This document shows, piece after piece, positions 8,214-18,505 of a stretch of DNA of 64,000 nt. The notes beneath the pieces are model-generated. The model searched no databases, was not told the DNA's origin, and saw only the letters and a list, made by a program, of their open reading frames with translations. Made by a program: the position numbers and the translations under genes. Where the stretch lies: assembly GCA_963723745.1 (NCBI GenBank), contig CAVRRZ010000005.1, positions 1,116,001-1,180,000 of the forward strand, written 5' to 3'. Numbering within the stretch: position 1 is the stretch's first letter; each line of letters opens with the position of its first letter. The stretch is from CAVRRZ01 sp963723745 (GTDB lineage Bacteria > Actinomycetota > Actinomycetes > Mycobacteriales > Geodermatophilaceae).

Positions 8214-8279
8214 CGAGAGCAAGCGTACGGCGCGGAGGGCCCGCTACGACGACAGCCGGGCTCGCCGGCGGCGAAGATG

Positions 8280-8636
8280 TCAGCGCGTGACGGTCTCGCG
8301 CTTCTCCTTGATCTTGGCGGCCTTGCCGCGCAGCTCGCGCAGGTAGTACAGCTTCGCGCGACGGACGTCACCGCGGGTGACGACCTCGATCTTCTCGACG
8401 ACCGGGGTGTGCACCGGGAAGGTGCGCTCCACGCCGACGCCGAAGCTGACCTTGCGCACGGTGAAGGTCTCGCGGATGCCGCCGCCCTGACGGCGGATGA
8501 CCACACCCTGGAAGACCTGGATACGGGAGCGGTTGCCCTCGATGACGCGGACGTGCACCTTGACGGTGTCCCCGGGTCGGAAGCTCGGGATGTCGTCGCG
8601 CAACGAGTCGGCGTCGAGTGCGTCCAGGGTGTTCAT
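8280..8636 (-). CDS. rplS: Ribosomal protein bL19
   Basis: A 118-residue protein of the large ribosomal subunit at the interface with the 30S subunit. The family core is fully recognisable: FRPGDTVKVHVRVIEG, IQVFQGVVIRR and RGDVRRAKLYYLRELRGKAA. The length is normal. It is separated from trmD by 172 bases, so it probably has its own promoter, and is followed by lepB 66 bases later. I did not find a convincing autoregulatory leader structure in the gap. Confidence 0.97.
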   Translation of the reverse strand: MNTLDALDADSLRDDIPSFRPGDTVKVHVRVIEGNRSRIQVFQGVVIRRQGGGIRETFTVRKVSFGVGVERTFPVHTPVVEKIEVVTRGDVRRAKLYYLRELRGKAAKIKEKRETVTR

Positions 8637-8808
8637 CGTCGGCAGTCCTCAGTCGTCGCAGTGGTCGTACGTGGCTCGGTGCGGACACCCGCGCCGTCCG
8701 CGTGGAGGGCGCAGCGGGGAACGTCACTGGCTCGGTTCGGCAGGCGCCACCGGTCCGCAGCAGCTCTCTACTGTGCCACACCTTCCGGCGGCGAGGAGCA
8801 GCGGCCCG

Positions 8809-9564
8809 TCAGGTCTGGTCCAGCACCGCCCGGTCGGCGTCGCTCAGCGCGTCGGGGGCCAGCGCCGCCAGCAGGTCCGGACGGCGCTGCGCCGTCCGCC
8901 GCAGCGACTGCTCGCGGCGCCACCGGTCGATCGCGGCGTGATCGCCGGACAGCAGCACCGGCGGCACGTCGTGGCCCCGCCAGCTCGCCGGTCGGGTGTA
9001 GGCCGGCCCCTCGAGCAGCCCGTCGGCGTGCGAGTCCAGCTCGACCGACTCGCGGTTGCCCACGACACCGGGCAGCAGCCGGGTGACCGCCTCGACCATC
9101 ACCAGGACGGCGGACTCCCCGCCGGCCAGCACGTAGTCGCCCAGCGAGACCTCCGACACCGGTCCGGCCGCGGCCGCCCAGTCGGCCACCCGCTGGTCGA
9201 TGCCCTCGTACCGCCCGCAGGCGAACACCAGCCCCGGTTCGGTGGCCCAGGAGGCTGCCATGGCCTGCGTGAAACGCTCACCCGCCGGCGTCGGCACCAC
9301 CAGCCGGGTCCCCGGCGTCCGTACGACGTCCAGCGCGCGGCCCCAGGGCTCGGGCCGCATGACCATGCCCGGGCCGCCGCCGTACGGGGCGTCGTCCACC
9401 GTGCGGTGCACGTCGTCGGTCCACCGCCGCAGGTCGTGGACGGCGACACGGACCAGACCCCGGTCGGCCGCCTTGCCCAGCAGCGACTGACGCAGCGGCG
9501 CCAGGTACTCGGGAAAGATCGTCACGACGTCGATCGCGTACGGACCGCCGGGCTCGCCGCTCAC
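8809..9564 (-). CDS. trmD: tRNA (guanine37-N1)-methyltransferase
   Basis: TrmD makes m1G37 next to the anticodon and so prevents +1 frameshifting. The 251 residues include the SPOUT trefoil-knot motifs: IDVVTIFPEYL at the start, DDAPYGGGPGMVMRP, then CGRYEGIDQRV and SLGDYVLAGGE. The C-terminal helical domain is intact. The GTG at 9564 overlaps the rimM stop (GTGA), so rimM and trmD are co-translated, as in most bacteria. Confidence 0.97.
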   Translation of the reverse strand: MSGEPGGPYAIDVVTIFPEYLAPLRQSLLGKAADRGLVRVAVHDLRRWTDDVHRTVDDAPYGGGPGMVMRPEPWGRALDVVRTPGTRLVVPTPAGERFTQAMAASWATEPGLVFACGRYEGIDQRVADWAAAAGPVSEVSLGDYVLAGGESAVLVMVEAVTRLLPGVVGNRESVELDSHADGLLEGPAYTRPASWRGHDVPPVLLSGDHAAIDRWRREQSLRRTAQRRPDLLAALAPDALSDADRAVLDQT

Positions 9565-10094
9565 AGCTCCAGCAGCCCCTCGGGCGGGTCGACGACCACG
9601 AACCCGCCGGCGACGTCGACCGTGGGGACGATCGCCGCGACGAACGGGATCAGGTGCTCGGCACCGTCCGGACCGCGGACGACCAGCAGGTCCTGGGCCT
9701 CGTGGCGCACCTCGACCACCGCGCCCAGCTCCGACCCGTCGGCCAGCCGGGCGGTCAGGCCGACCAGTTCGTGGTCGTAGAAGGAGTCGGGGTCGTCGAG
9801 CGCCGGGAGGTCGGCGACGTCGACCAGCAGTTCGGTGTTGCGCAGCGCCTCGGCGTCCTCGCGGCTGTCGACGCCCTCGAGCCGCAGCAGCAGGGTGCCG
9901 CTGTGCCAGTGCACGCGGGAGATCGTGACCGGCCCGCGTTCGGCCGGATCCGTGCGCAGGACCGCCCCGGCGACGAAGCGCAGGTCGGGGTCGTCGGTGC
10001 GGACCTCCACGGTCACCTCACCGCGAACACCGTGGGGTCGGCCGATGCGGCCGACCACCACGGTGTCCGTCGAGGAGTCGCGAGGGGTGCTCAA
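9561..10094 (-). CDS. rimM: 16S rRNA processing protein RimM
   Basis: RimM helps mature the 30S head domain by binding uS19. The 177 residues include the N-terminal RimM barrel (VVGRIGRPHGVRGEVTVEV) and a C-terminal PRC barrel (DSFYDHELVGLTA, then LIPFVAAIVPTVD). The start is a TTG at 10094 with AAGGGC upstream, 11 bases after the KH gene stop; no ATG or GTG lies closer to the conserved part. It sits in the operon rpsP-KH-rimM-trmD. Confidence 0.95.
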   Translation of the reverse strand: MSTPRDSSTDTVVVGRIGRPHGVRGEVTVEVRTDDPDLRFVAGAVLRTDPAERGPVTISRVHWHSGTLLLRLEGVDSREDAEALRNTELLVDVADLPALDDPDSFYDHELVGLTARLADGSELGAVVEVRHEAQDLLVVRGPDGAEHLIPFVAAIVPTVDVAGGFVVVDPPEGLLEL

Positions 10095-10105
10095 CGAGCC
10101 CTTGT

Positions 10106-10342
10106 TCAGCGCCCGTCGGTGTCGACGACGTCGACCCGCAGGCCGCGTCCGCCGACACCGGTCATGACCTGGCGCAGCGCCTTCGCGGTGCGGCCACCCC
10201 GGCCGATGACCTTGCCCAGGTCGTCGGGGTGGACCCGCACCTCGAGGGTCTTGCCGCGACGACCGGAGATCAGGTCGACGGTGACGTCCTCCGGGTGGTC
10301 GACGATGCCCTTGACCAGGTGCTCGAGCGCGTCTTCGAGCAC
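10106..10342 (-). CDS. khpA: KH-domain RNA-binding protein (KhpA family)
   Basis: A 78-residue single KH domain. The RNA-binding loop GKVIGRGGRTAKALR (GxxG type) and the start LEDALEHLVKGIVDHPEDV are characteristic. KhpA proteins bind RNA, often with KhpB, and affect cell elongation and small-RNA action in Gram-positive bacteria. It lies three bases after rpsP (GTG start) and 11 bases before rimM, its conserved position. Confidence 0.93.
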   Translation of the reverse strand: MLEDALEHLVKGIVDHPEDVTVDLISGRRGKTLEVRVHPDDLGKVIGRGGRTAKALRQVMTGVGGRGLRVDVVDTDGR

Positions 10343-10345
10343 GTC

Positions 10346-10900
10346 TTACTCGGCGGGCTTGTCGGCCGGAGCCTCGGTGGCCTCGGCGGCAGCCGTGTCC
10401 TCGGCGGGCGCGTCGGCAGCCTTCTCGGCGGCCTTCTTGGCCGGCTTCTCGGCGGCGTCGCCGGCAGCGGCGTCAGCACCCTCGGCCGGGGCCTCGGCTG
10501 CGGCCTTCTTCGGCGCGGCCTTCTTCTTGGGCGTCGTGGCGCCCTCGGCGGCCTGCTCGCCACCGGAGTTGCGGACGGCGTCCTCGTAGAGGGCCTTCTT
10601 GTCCGGCTTCGGCGCGGCGGTCTTCATGGGCGGCGGCGCGGCCTCGCCCTTGAACTTCTGCCAGTCGCCGGTCACGCGGAAGATCGCCGCGACGGCCTCG
10701 GTCGGCTGGGCACCGACACCGAGCCAGTACTGGGCGCGCTCGGAGTTGACCTCGATGAAGGAGGGGTCCTCCTTCGGGTGGTACTTGCCGATCGTCTCGA
10801 TCGAGCGGCCGTCACGCTTGGTGCGGGCGTCGGCGACGACGATGCGGTAGTACGGGGCGCGCATCTTGCCCAGGCGCATGAGCTTGATCTTGGTGGCCAC
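10346..10900 (-). CDS. rpsP: Ribosomal protein bS16 with Ala/Lys-rich extension
   Basis: The first 80 or so of 184 residues are bS16 (ATKIKLMRLGKMRAPYYRIV, then DGRSIETIGKYHP and AQYWLGVGAQPTEAV). The remaining 100 are a low-complexity Ala, Lys, Glu and Pro tail (KKKAAPKKAAAEAP), a common and variable feature of actinobacterial S16. The GTG at 10900 fits the conserved MATKIKL start; GAGGAG lies 13 bases upstream. An in-frame extension to 11086 is non-homologous. It is first gene of the rpsP-khpA-rimM-trmD operon. The 312-base gap upstream holds the palindrome at 11116-11174. Confidence 0.95.
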   Translation of the reverse strand: MATKIKLMRLGKMRAPYYRIVVADARTKRDGRSIETIGKYHPKEDPSFIEVNSERAQYWLGVGAQPTEAVAAIFRVTGDWQKFKGEAAPPPMKTAAPKPDKKALYEDAVRNSGGEQAAEGATTPKKKAAPKKAAAEAPAEGADAAAGDAAEKPAKKAAEKAADAPAEDTAAAEATEAPADKPAE

Positions 10901-11115
10901 GGTAGGTGGTCTACTCCTCGAACTTCGGTCGTGGGTGCTCGCCGGAGCGACGCGTGGGGTTACGCCGAGGCGGAGCGGAGGACACGGCCGGCGCCGGTGA
11001 GAGGGCCGCCACCGCCGTGTTCGACCGTCCATGATGCCAGATCGCCCGCGGAGAGCCATGGCCAGCCCGGGTCCGCTGCGCCACATCGAGCCATGGCCTC
11101 GCCCGCCCGCGCCCA

Positions 11116-11174
11116 GGCAATGGAAGCTTTACCTACGTACCGGCGGCGAATACGTAGGTAAAGCTTCCATTGCC
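11116..11174. repeat. Long perfect palindrome, family A copy 1
   Basis: Two perfect 24-base arms (11116-11139 and 11151-11174) start with GGCAATGGAAGCT and end with CCTACGTA, around an 11-base loop. They lie 38 bases after the proS stop and 215 bases upstream of rpsP. A second copy with one base change in the left arm occurs at 36690-36748. It may act as a terminator for proS, but arms this long and a shared sequence mark it as a dispersed repeat. The rest of the 10901-11212 gap shows no gene. Confidence 0.85.
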
Positions 11175-11212
11175 CAGGAGGCCGGCGGGGTGGCGGCGGG
11201 TGGTTCCGGTGG

Positions 11213-12949
11213 TCAGCCGCGGACGGCGGCGAGCACGCGCTGAGCCGCCTCGGCCACCGGAACCTCCTCGCGCTCGCCGGTCGCGCGGTCGCGGACCTCG
11301 ATGACGCCGTCCGCGAGGCCGCGGCCGACCGTGACGATGGTCGGCATCCCGAGCAGCTCGGCGTCCTTGAACTTGACCCCGGGTGAGACCTTCGGCCGGT
11401 CGTCGTAGAGCACCGTCAGTCCCGCTGCGACGAGCTCGTCGGACAGCGCCTGCGCGGCGTCGAAGATCGCCGAGTCCTTGCCGGTGGCGACGACGTGGAC
11501 GTCGGCCGGGGCGACCTCGCGCGGCCAGCACAGCCCGAGCTCGTCGTGGGTGGACTCCGCGATCGCCGCGACCGCCCGGGAGACCCCGATGCCGTACGAG
11601 CCCATCGTGACCGTGACCAGCTTGCCGTTCTCGTCGAGCACCTTGAGGTCCAGCGCCTCGGCGTACTTGCGACCGAGCTGGAAGATGTGGCCGATCTCGA
11701 CGCCGCGGGCCAGCTCGAGTGGACCGGAGCCGTCGGGCGCGGGGTCACCCGCCAGCACCTCGGCGGCCTCGATGACGCCGTCCCAGGTGAAGTCGCGGCC
11801 GGCCACGAGGTCGAAGACGTGCTTGCCGGGCTCGTTCGCCCCGGTGATCCAGCGGCTGCCCTCGACCACCCGGGGGTCGACCAGGTAACGGATGCCGGTC
11901 TTCGAGTCGCTGCCCAGCACCTGCGGGCCGATGTAGCCCTTGACCAGGAGCGGGTGCTTGGCGAAGTCGTCGAACGGCTGAACCTCGGCCGGCGCCAGCT
12001 GCGCCTCGAGGCGCTTGGCGTCCACCTCCCGGTCACCAGGGATGCCGATGACCAGCGGCTCGCGGGTGCCGTCGGGGTGGACGAGCGTGACGACGACGTT
12101 CTTCAGCGTCGATGCGGCCGTGTATCCGGCGTCCGGGAACATCTCCTGCGCCACCGCGACCAGCGTCTCGATGGTCGGGGTGTCGGGGGTGTCCTCGACG
12201 TGCGCCTCGGGCAGGCCCTCGAGCGGGATCGCGTCCGGGACGACGGTGGTCACCGCCTCGACGTTGGCCGCGTAGCCGCCGGCCGAGCGGACGAAGGTGT
12301 CCTCGCCGATCGCCGTCGGGAAGAGGAATTCCTCGCTCTTCGAGCCCCCCATGGCACCCGACATCGCCGAGACGATGACGTAGTCGAGACCCAGCCGGTC
12401 GAAGGTCTTGATGTAGGCCTCGCGGTGCGCGGCGTAGGAGCGGTCCAGGCCGGTGTCGTCGACGTCGAAGGAGTAGCTGTCCTTCATCGTGAACTCGCGG
12501 CCGCGGAGCAGGCCGGCCCGGGGCCGCGCCTCGTCCCGGTACTTGGTCTGGATCTGGTAGAGCGAGAGCGGCAGGTCCTTGTACGACGAGTACAGGTCCT
12601 TCACCAGGAGCGTGAACATCTCCTCGTGCGTCGGGCCGAGCAGGTGGTCGACGCCGCGGCGGTCCTTGAGCCGGAAGAGGTTGTCGCCGTACTCCGTCCA
12701 GCGGCCGGTGGCCTCGTAGGGCTCGCGCGGCAGCAGCGCTGGGAAATGCACCTCCTGCGCGCCCATCGCGTCCATCTCCTCACGGACGACGCGCTCGACG
12801 TTGCGGTAGACCCGGTAGCCCAGCGGCAGCCACGAGAACCCGCCCGGCGCGGCCCGCCGGATGTAGCCGGCCCGCACGAGCAGGCGGTGGCTCGGGACCT
12901 CGGCGTCGGCCGGATCGTCGCGCAGGGTCCGCAGGAACAGGGTCGACAT
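11213..12949 (-). CDS. proS: Prolyl-tRNA synthetase
   Basis: A class II synthetase that charges tRNA-Pro. The 578 residues match the bacterial form with an editing (INS) domain between motifs 2 and 3. Motif 1 region: GYRVYRNVERVVREEMDAMGAQEV; motif 2: YRDEARPRAGLLRGREFTMKD; motif 3: GSYGIGVSRAVAA. The INS domain contains GIPGDREVDAKRLE, and the C-terminal anticodon-binding domain has LYDDRPKVSPGVKFKDAEL. The ATG at 12949 gives the usual MSTLFLRTLRDDPADAEV start. The longer open frame to 13564 reads through the terminator of the neighbour gene and is rejected. Confidence 0.96.
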   Translation of the reverse strand: MSTLFLRTLRDDPADAEVPSHRLLVRAGYIRRAAPGGFSWLPLGYRVYRNVERVVREEMDAMGAQEVHFPALLPREPYEATGRWTEYGDNLFRLKDRRGVDHLLGPTHEEMFTLLVKDLYSSYKDLPLSLYQIQTKYRDEARPRAGLLRGREFTMKDSYSFDVDDTGLDRSYAAHREAYIKTFDRLGLDYVIVSAMSGAMGGSKSEEFLFPTAIGEDTFVRSAGGYAANVEAVTTVVPDAIPLEGLPEAHVEDTPDTPTIETLVAVAQEMFPDAGYTAASTLKNVVVTLVHPDGTREPLVIGIPGDREVDAKRLEAQLAPAEVQPFDDFAKHPLLVKGYIGPQVLGSDSKTGIRYLVDPRVVEGSRWITGANEPGKHVFDLVAGRDFTWDGVIEAAEVLAGDPAPDGSGPLELARGVEIGHIFQLGRKYAEALDLKVLDENGKLVTVTMGSYGIGVSRAVAAIAESTHDELGLCWPREVAPADVHVVATGKDSAIFDAAQALSDELVAAGLTVLYDDRPKVSPGVKFKDAELLGMPTIVTVGRGLADGVIEVRDRATGEREEVPVAEAAQRVLAAVRG

Positions 12950-13014
12950 CCGCAGCAACACGGGGCGAAGTCTCCCAGGCGGGTCGACGTGCTCGCGCGC
13001 GCCCCGGACACGGA

Positions 13015-13050
13015 CCCGGGCGCCGCTCCTGGGGGTGAGCGGCGCCCGGG
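13015..13050 (-). terminator. Terminator hairpin between the acidic-protein gene and proS
   Basis: Perfect 14-base arms (CCCGGGCGCCGCTC and its complement) flank an 8-base loop, 11 bases after the stop of the secreted acidic protein gene and about 65 bases before proS. It should separate the two transcripts. Confidence 0.75.
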
Positions 13051-13061
13051 GGTGTGGGGGG

Positions 13062-13682
13062 TCAGTCGTCGGAGCCGCGGCCCCGTCCCTTACCGGAGTC
13101 GTCGTCGGAGTCGTCGCGGTCGTCGGAGACGTCGTCGTCCCGGTCCCCGCCGTTGTCGTCGCCGGGCGGGTCGTCCGAGCCGTGCCCGCCGCCGACCCGG
13201 CCGTCGGAGTCGTCCGGCGCGTCGGTCGTCGCCGGGGCGCCGCTCGGGCGGACGGCCGGAACGTCGTCGGAGTTGTCGTCGGCCCGCGGGCCCTCGACGG
13301 CGAAGCGGGGTCCGCCGTCGACGCACGTGACGGTGACCTCGAGCTTCTGCGTGCGGGACTCGAACTCGACTTCGCCGGGGTCGTCACCGTCACCGCGGTC
13401 GTCGAGCCACCAGCCGGTCGCCGGCGCGCCGGCGACCTTCGGGGTGCCGGACTCGCACGAGGCGTAGACGGTGCCGGCCTCGGTGGTCTGCTGGCCGGTG
13501 GGCCGCAGGTCCGAGGGGCTTGCCGACGGGTCGGCGGTGGAGCCGGCCGAGGAGGTGGCGGCAACGGGGAGCGGGCCGGGCGACGCCGACGCGTCGACCA
13601 GGGAGACCGCGAGGAAACCGAGTCCGACCGCCGCGGCCGCCGAAGCGGTCCAGGCGGTCCCGAGGAGAAGGGTGCGCTTCAT
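13062..13682 (-). CDS. Secreted or membrane-anchored protein with highly acidic tail
   Basis: No known family. From the ATG at 13682 (206 residues) the N-terminus MKRTLLLGTAWTASAAAAVG is a signal peptide or anchor. A Ser/Thr/Pro/Ala-rich linker follows, then a small domain with two Cys residues (VYASCESGTPKV and EVTVTCVDGGPRF), tryptophans in GWWLDDRGDGDD, and finally a tail dominated by Asp, Gly and Arg (DDRDDSDDDSGKGRG). The acidic tail could bind cations. It is divergent from the response regulator at 13787, with about 100 bases between starts, so it may be controlled by or feed into that two-component system. This link is inference. Confidence 0.75.
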   Translation of the reverse strand: MKRTLLLGTAWTASAAAAVGLGFLAVSLVDASASPGPLPVAATSSAGSTADPSASPSDLRPTGQQTTEAGTVYASCESGTPKVAGAPATGWWLDDRGDGDDPGEVEFESRTQKLEVTVTCVDGGPRFAVEGPRADDNSDDVPAVRPSGAPATTDAPDDSDGRVGGGHGSDDPPGDDNGGDRDDDVSDDRDDSDDDSGKGRGRGSDD

Positions 13683-13786
13683 GGCGCAGACGATGCGACC
13701 GGCACGGTTAAGACCACCCCAAAGAAGGGCCAAGGACGGCACAGGATCGCACCGGATCCGACGTCCGGGAGGTTAGCTTCCGATCC

Positions 13787-14512
13787 GTGGCCCAGTTGCT
13801 CATCGTCGAGGACGACGAACGCATCCGCACCGCGCTCATCCGCGCGCTGCGCGACCGCGGCCACGCCGTGAGCTCCGCGGGCACCGCGATGGCCGGGCTG
13901 CAGCAGGCGGTCGAGGAGCGCCCCGACCTCGTCGTGCTCGATCTCGGCCTGCCCGACCTCGACGGCCGGGAGCTGCTGCGCATGCTGCGGGCCGTGTCCG
14001 CGGTGCCCGTCATCGTCGCGACCGCGCGGGACGACGACGGCAGCGTCGTGCAGGCCCTCGACTCCGGCGCCGACGACTACGTGTTCAAGCCGTTCAGCGC
14101 CGACCACCTCGACGCCCGCATCCGGGCGGTGCTGCGCCGCACCGCCGGCGGTGGGGACGCCGGACCCGACCCGATCACGGTCGGCGAGCTGACGGTGGAT
14201 CCACGCAGCCGCAGGGTCTCCTACGGCGGCCATCCGATCGACCTGGCCCCGAAGGAGTTCGACCTGCTCGCCTACCTCGCGGCCCGTGCCGGCGCCGTCG
14301 TCCCGCGGCGCGAACTGCTCGCCGAGGTGTGGCAGCTGCCCTACGGCGGATCGGACAAGACCGTCGACGTCCATCTGTCGTGGCTGCGGCGCAAGCTCGG
14401 CGCCGCGGGGGCCCGGATGCTGCAGACCGTGCGCGGCGTCGGCGTCCGTCTGGCCGAACCCGAACCCGAACCCGCACCCCAACCCGAGGCCGAACGCGAT
14501 CCCGAGCCGTGA
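13787..14512 (+). CDS. OmpR-family response regulator
   Basis: A 241-residue DNA-binding response regulator. The receiver domain has the acidic pair in IVEDDE, the phospho-accepting Asp52 in VVLDLGLPDLDG and Lys101 in YVFKPF. The winged helix (about 130-225) contains VDPRSRRVSYGG, LAPKEFDLLAYLA and KTVDVHLSWLRRKLG. A Pro/Glu-rich tail (EPEPEPAPQPEAE) is unusual but harmless-looking. It starts with GTG and ends in a GTGA overlap with the histidine kinase, so the pair is co-translated. Targets may include the divergent acidic secreted protein. Confidence 0.93.
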   Translation: MAQLLIVEDDERIRTALIRALRDRGHAVSSAGTAMAGLQQAVEERPDLVVLDLGLPDLDGRELLRMLRAVSAVPVIVATARDDDGSVVQALDSGADDYVFKPFSADHLDARIRAVLRRTAGGGDAGPDPITVGELTVDPRSRRVSYGGHPIDLAPKEFDLLAYLAARAGAVVPRRELLAEVWQLPYGGSDKTVDVHLSWLRRKLGAAGARMLQTVRGVGVRLAEPEPEPAPQPEAERDPEP

Positions 14513-15756
14513 GGCAGCGGATCACGCTCCTCGTCGCCGCGACCACCTCGATCGTGCTCCTGGCCTTCCTGCTGCCGGCCGCCTCGCTGGTGGCCCGGGT
14601 CGCCGAGGCCCGGGCGATGGACGCCGCCCAGGCCCAACTGCAGTTCCTCATCCCGTCGGTCGGGCTCGACGACCGCGACCAGGTGTCGGCCACCCTGATC
14701 GGCGTCACCGGCGGCACCGACGTCGGCGTGCTCTGGGTGGACGGGTCGTGGCTGGGCGAGCCGGGCGCCACCGACACCGTGCCCGAGACTCCGGTCGTCG
14801 ACGAGGCGGACGCCGGTACGCGCCTGGTGCAGCCGGTGCGCCGCGGCGACGGCACCGCGGTGATCGAGGTGTTCGTCCCCTCCGACCTGCTGCGCGCCGG
14901 GGTTGCGAGGACGTGGACGGTGCTCGCCGGGCTCGGGGTCGTCCTGCTGCTGCTGGCCCTGCTGGTCGCCGACCGGCTGGCCCTGTCGCTGACCCGCCCG
15001 GTCACCGACCTGGCCGCCACCGCGCACCGGCTGGGCAGCGGTGACCTGACCGCCCGCGTGGCGCCGGCCGGTCCCGCCGAGGTGCGCGACGTCGGCGAGG
15101 CGCTGAACCGGCTGGCGGCGCGGATCGGTGAGCTCCTGGTGGCCGAGCGGGAGGCCGCCGCCGACCTGGCCCACCGGCTGCGGACGCCGCTGACCGCCCT
15201 GCGGCTGGACGCCGAGTCGCTGCAGTCCGATGACCGTCGGCGCATCCTCGACGACGTCGACGCCTTGAGCCGCACGGTCGACGCAGTCATCGACGAGGCC
15301 CGGCGCACCGTGCGCGAGGGCGTCGGGGCCGAGTGCGACGCCGTGGCGGTGGTCGCCGACCGGGTGCGGTTCTGGAGCGTGCTCGCCGAGGACGAGGGCC
15401 GAGCGCTCCGGGCGGACCTGCCGACTGGTTCCCTGGTGGTGCGGGTCGCCCCCGCGGATCTCGCGGCCGCTGTCGACGCGCTACTCGGCAACGTTTTCGC
15501 GCACACGCCGGAGGGCACGGCCCTCGCAGTGCGGGTGCGTCCGCGTCCGGACGGCGGCGCGCTGGTGACCGTGGCCGACGAGGGCCCCGGGATGGACGCC
15601 GCCGCGCTGGTGCGGGGGCGCAGCGGCGGCGGGTCGACCGGCCTCGGCCTGGACATCGCCCGCCGGACGGCGGAGGCCTCGGGCGGGGCGCTGCGCGTGT
15701 CGTCGTCCGCGAGCGGTACGGAGGTGACCCTGGACCTGGGTCTGCCCACAGCCTGA
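14509..15756 (+). CDS. Sensor histidine kinase
   Basis: A 415-residue membrane kinase that phosphorylates the regulator encoded just before it. TM1 is at about 5-27 and TM2 at about 136-158, with an external sensor region of roughly 105 residues between them, then HAMP (LTRPVTDLAATAHRLGSGDL). The phospho-acceptor is His222 in DLAHRLRTPLTALRLDAES. The ATPase domain has the N box (LLGNVFAHTPEG), G1 (DEGPGM) and G2 (GSTGLGLDIARR). The GTG at 14509 overlaps the regulator stop. The signal sensed is unknown. It ends just before a convergent amidohydrolase gene. Confidence 0.93.
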   Translation: MRQRITLLVAATTSIVLLAFLLPAASLVARVAEARAMDAAQAQLQFLIPSVGLDDRDQVSATLIGVTGGTDVGVLWVDGSWLGEPGATDTVPETPVVDEADAGTRLVQPVRRGDGTAVIEVFVPSDLLRAGVARTWTVLAGLGVVLLLLALLVADRLALSLTRPVTDLAATAHRLGSGDLTARVAPAGPAEVRDVGEALNRLAARIGELLVAEREAAADLAHRLRTPLTALRLDAESLQSDDRRRILDDVDALSRTVDAVIDEARRTVREGVGAECDAVAVVADRVRFWSVLAEDEGRALRADLPTGSLVVRVAPADLAAAVDALLGNVFAHTPEGTALAVRVRPRPDGGALVTVADEGPGMDAAALVRGRSGGGSTGLGLDIARRTAEASGGALRVSSSASGTEVTLDLGLPTA

Positions 15757-15757
15757 C

Positions 15758-16839
15758 TCAGGCGACGACGCGGCCGCGCAGGATCATCCGCGCCGGCTTG
15801 GCCAGCACGTCGAGGTCGGCGCGGGGATCGCTGTCGTAGACCACGACGTCGGCGGGCGCGCCGTCCTCGAGCCCGGGCAGGCCCAGCCAGGTGCGGGCTC
15901 CCCAGGACGCCGCGGCGAGCGCGGCCTCGGCGGGCAGCCCAGCGGCGTGCAGAGCGCGGATCTCGTCGGCGATCCGGCCGTGCACGATGCCGCCGCCGGC
16001 GTCGGTGCCCGCGAACACCGGCACGCCCGCCTCGAAGGCCGCCCGGACGACGGCGCCGGCCGAGGCGTGCAGCCGCCGCATCGTCGAGGCGTAGGACGGG
16101 AAGCGCTTCTCCCCCGCCGCCGCGAAGTCGGGAAAGTGCGCGACGTTGATCAGCGTCGGCACGACGGCGGTGCCGCGTGCGGCCATCTCGCCGATGAGGT
16201 CCTCGGTGAGCCCGGTGCCGTGCTCGATGCAGTCGATGCCGGCCCGGATCAGGTCGGGCAGCGCGTCGGTGCCGAAGGTGTGCGCGGTGACCCGCGCGCC
16301 CTCGTCGTGCGCGGCGGCGATCGCCGCGCGCACGGCGTCTGCCGGCCACTCGGCCGCGAGGTCGCCCACCGAGCGGTCGATCCAGTCGCCGACGAGCTTG
16401 ACCCAGCCGTCGCCGCGCCGGGCCTGCACCCGTACCTCGCCGGCCAGATCGTCGGCGTCGAGCTCGATCGCCAGGCCCGGGATGTAGCGGCGCGGCGCGG
16501 CCAGGTGCCGGCCGGCCCGGATGATCCGCGGCAGGTCCGGCTCGTCGTCGAGCATCCGGGTGTCGACGGGCGAGCCGCAGTCGCGCAGGGCCAGCACCCC
16601 GGCGGCGCGTTCGACCAGCGCCTGGTCGCGCAGGCCGGGCAGGTCGTCGACGTGCACCCCATCGAGCCCCAGGCCGACGTGGCAGTGCGCGTCGACCAGG
16701 CCCGGCAGCAGCCAGCCGCCCCGCGACACCGTCTCGGCGCCGGGCACCGGCTCGGTGGTCAGCCGCCCCTCACGCACCCACAGGTCGCGGTGCTCACCCT
16801 GGGGCAGCACCACCCCGGACAGATGGAGGGCGGGGGCGC

Positions 16840-16843
<4 letters not shown>
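15758..16843 (-). CDS. Amidohydrolase-family metal-dependent hydrolase
   Basis: A 361-residue member of the imidazolonepropionase-like amidohydrolases. The first metal-binding motif is DAHCHVG, the carboxylated Lys is probably in GWVKLVGDW, further His ligands are in VTAHTFG and CIEHGTG, and the catalytic Asp is in FAGTDAGGG. The substrate is not predictable. The protein overlaps the ffh stop by four bases (ATGA), so it is in the ffh operon. This matches the mycobacterial pair Rv2915c-Rv2916c, suggesting a long-conserved but unexplained link with SRP. Confidence 0.9.
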
Positions 16844-18423
<1,580 letters not shown>

Positions 18424-18505
18424 AACACTTCCTCAGTCAGGGCGGCGGTACGGGCGCGGCGGACCGCGTCACCTCACCCCAGGGTATCGACCGGCGGTGA
18501 ACCGC

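Noticed and set aside
11116..11174. Palindrome as part of a CRISPR array or integron attC
   Set aside because: Only one unit is present at each site, no spacers and no cas or integron integrase gene nearby.
12950..13564. N-terminal extension of proS
   Set aside because: It crosses a perfect terminator hairpin and runs antisense-like through the acidic protein gene in another frame; ProRS homology starts at 12949.
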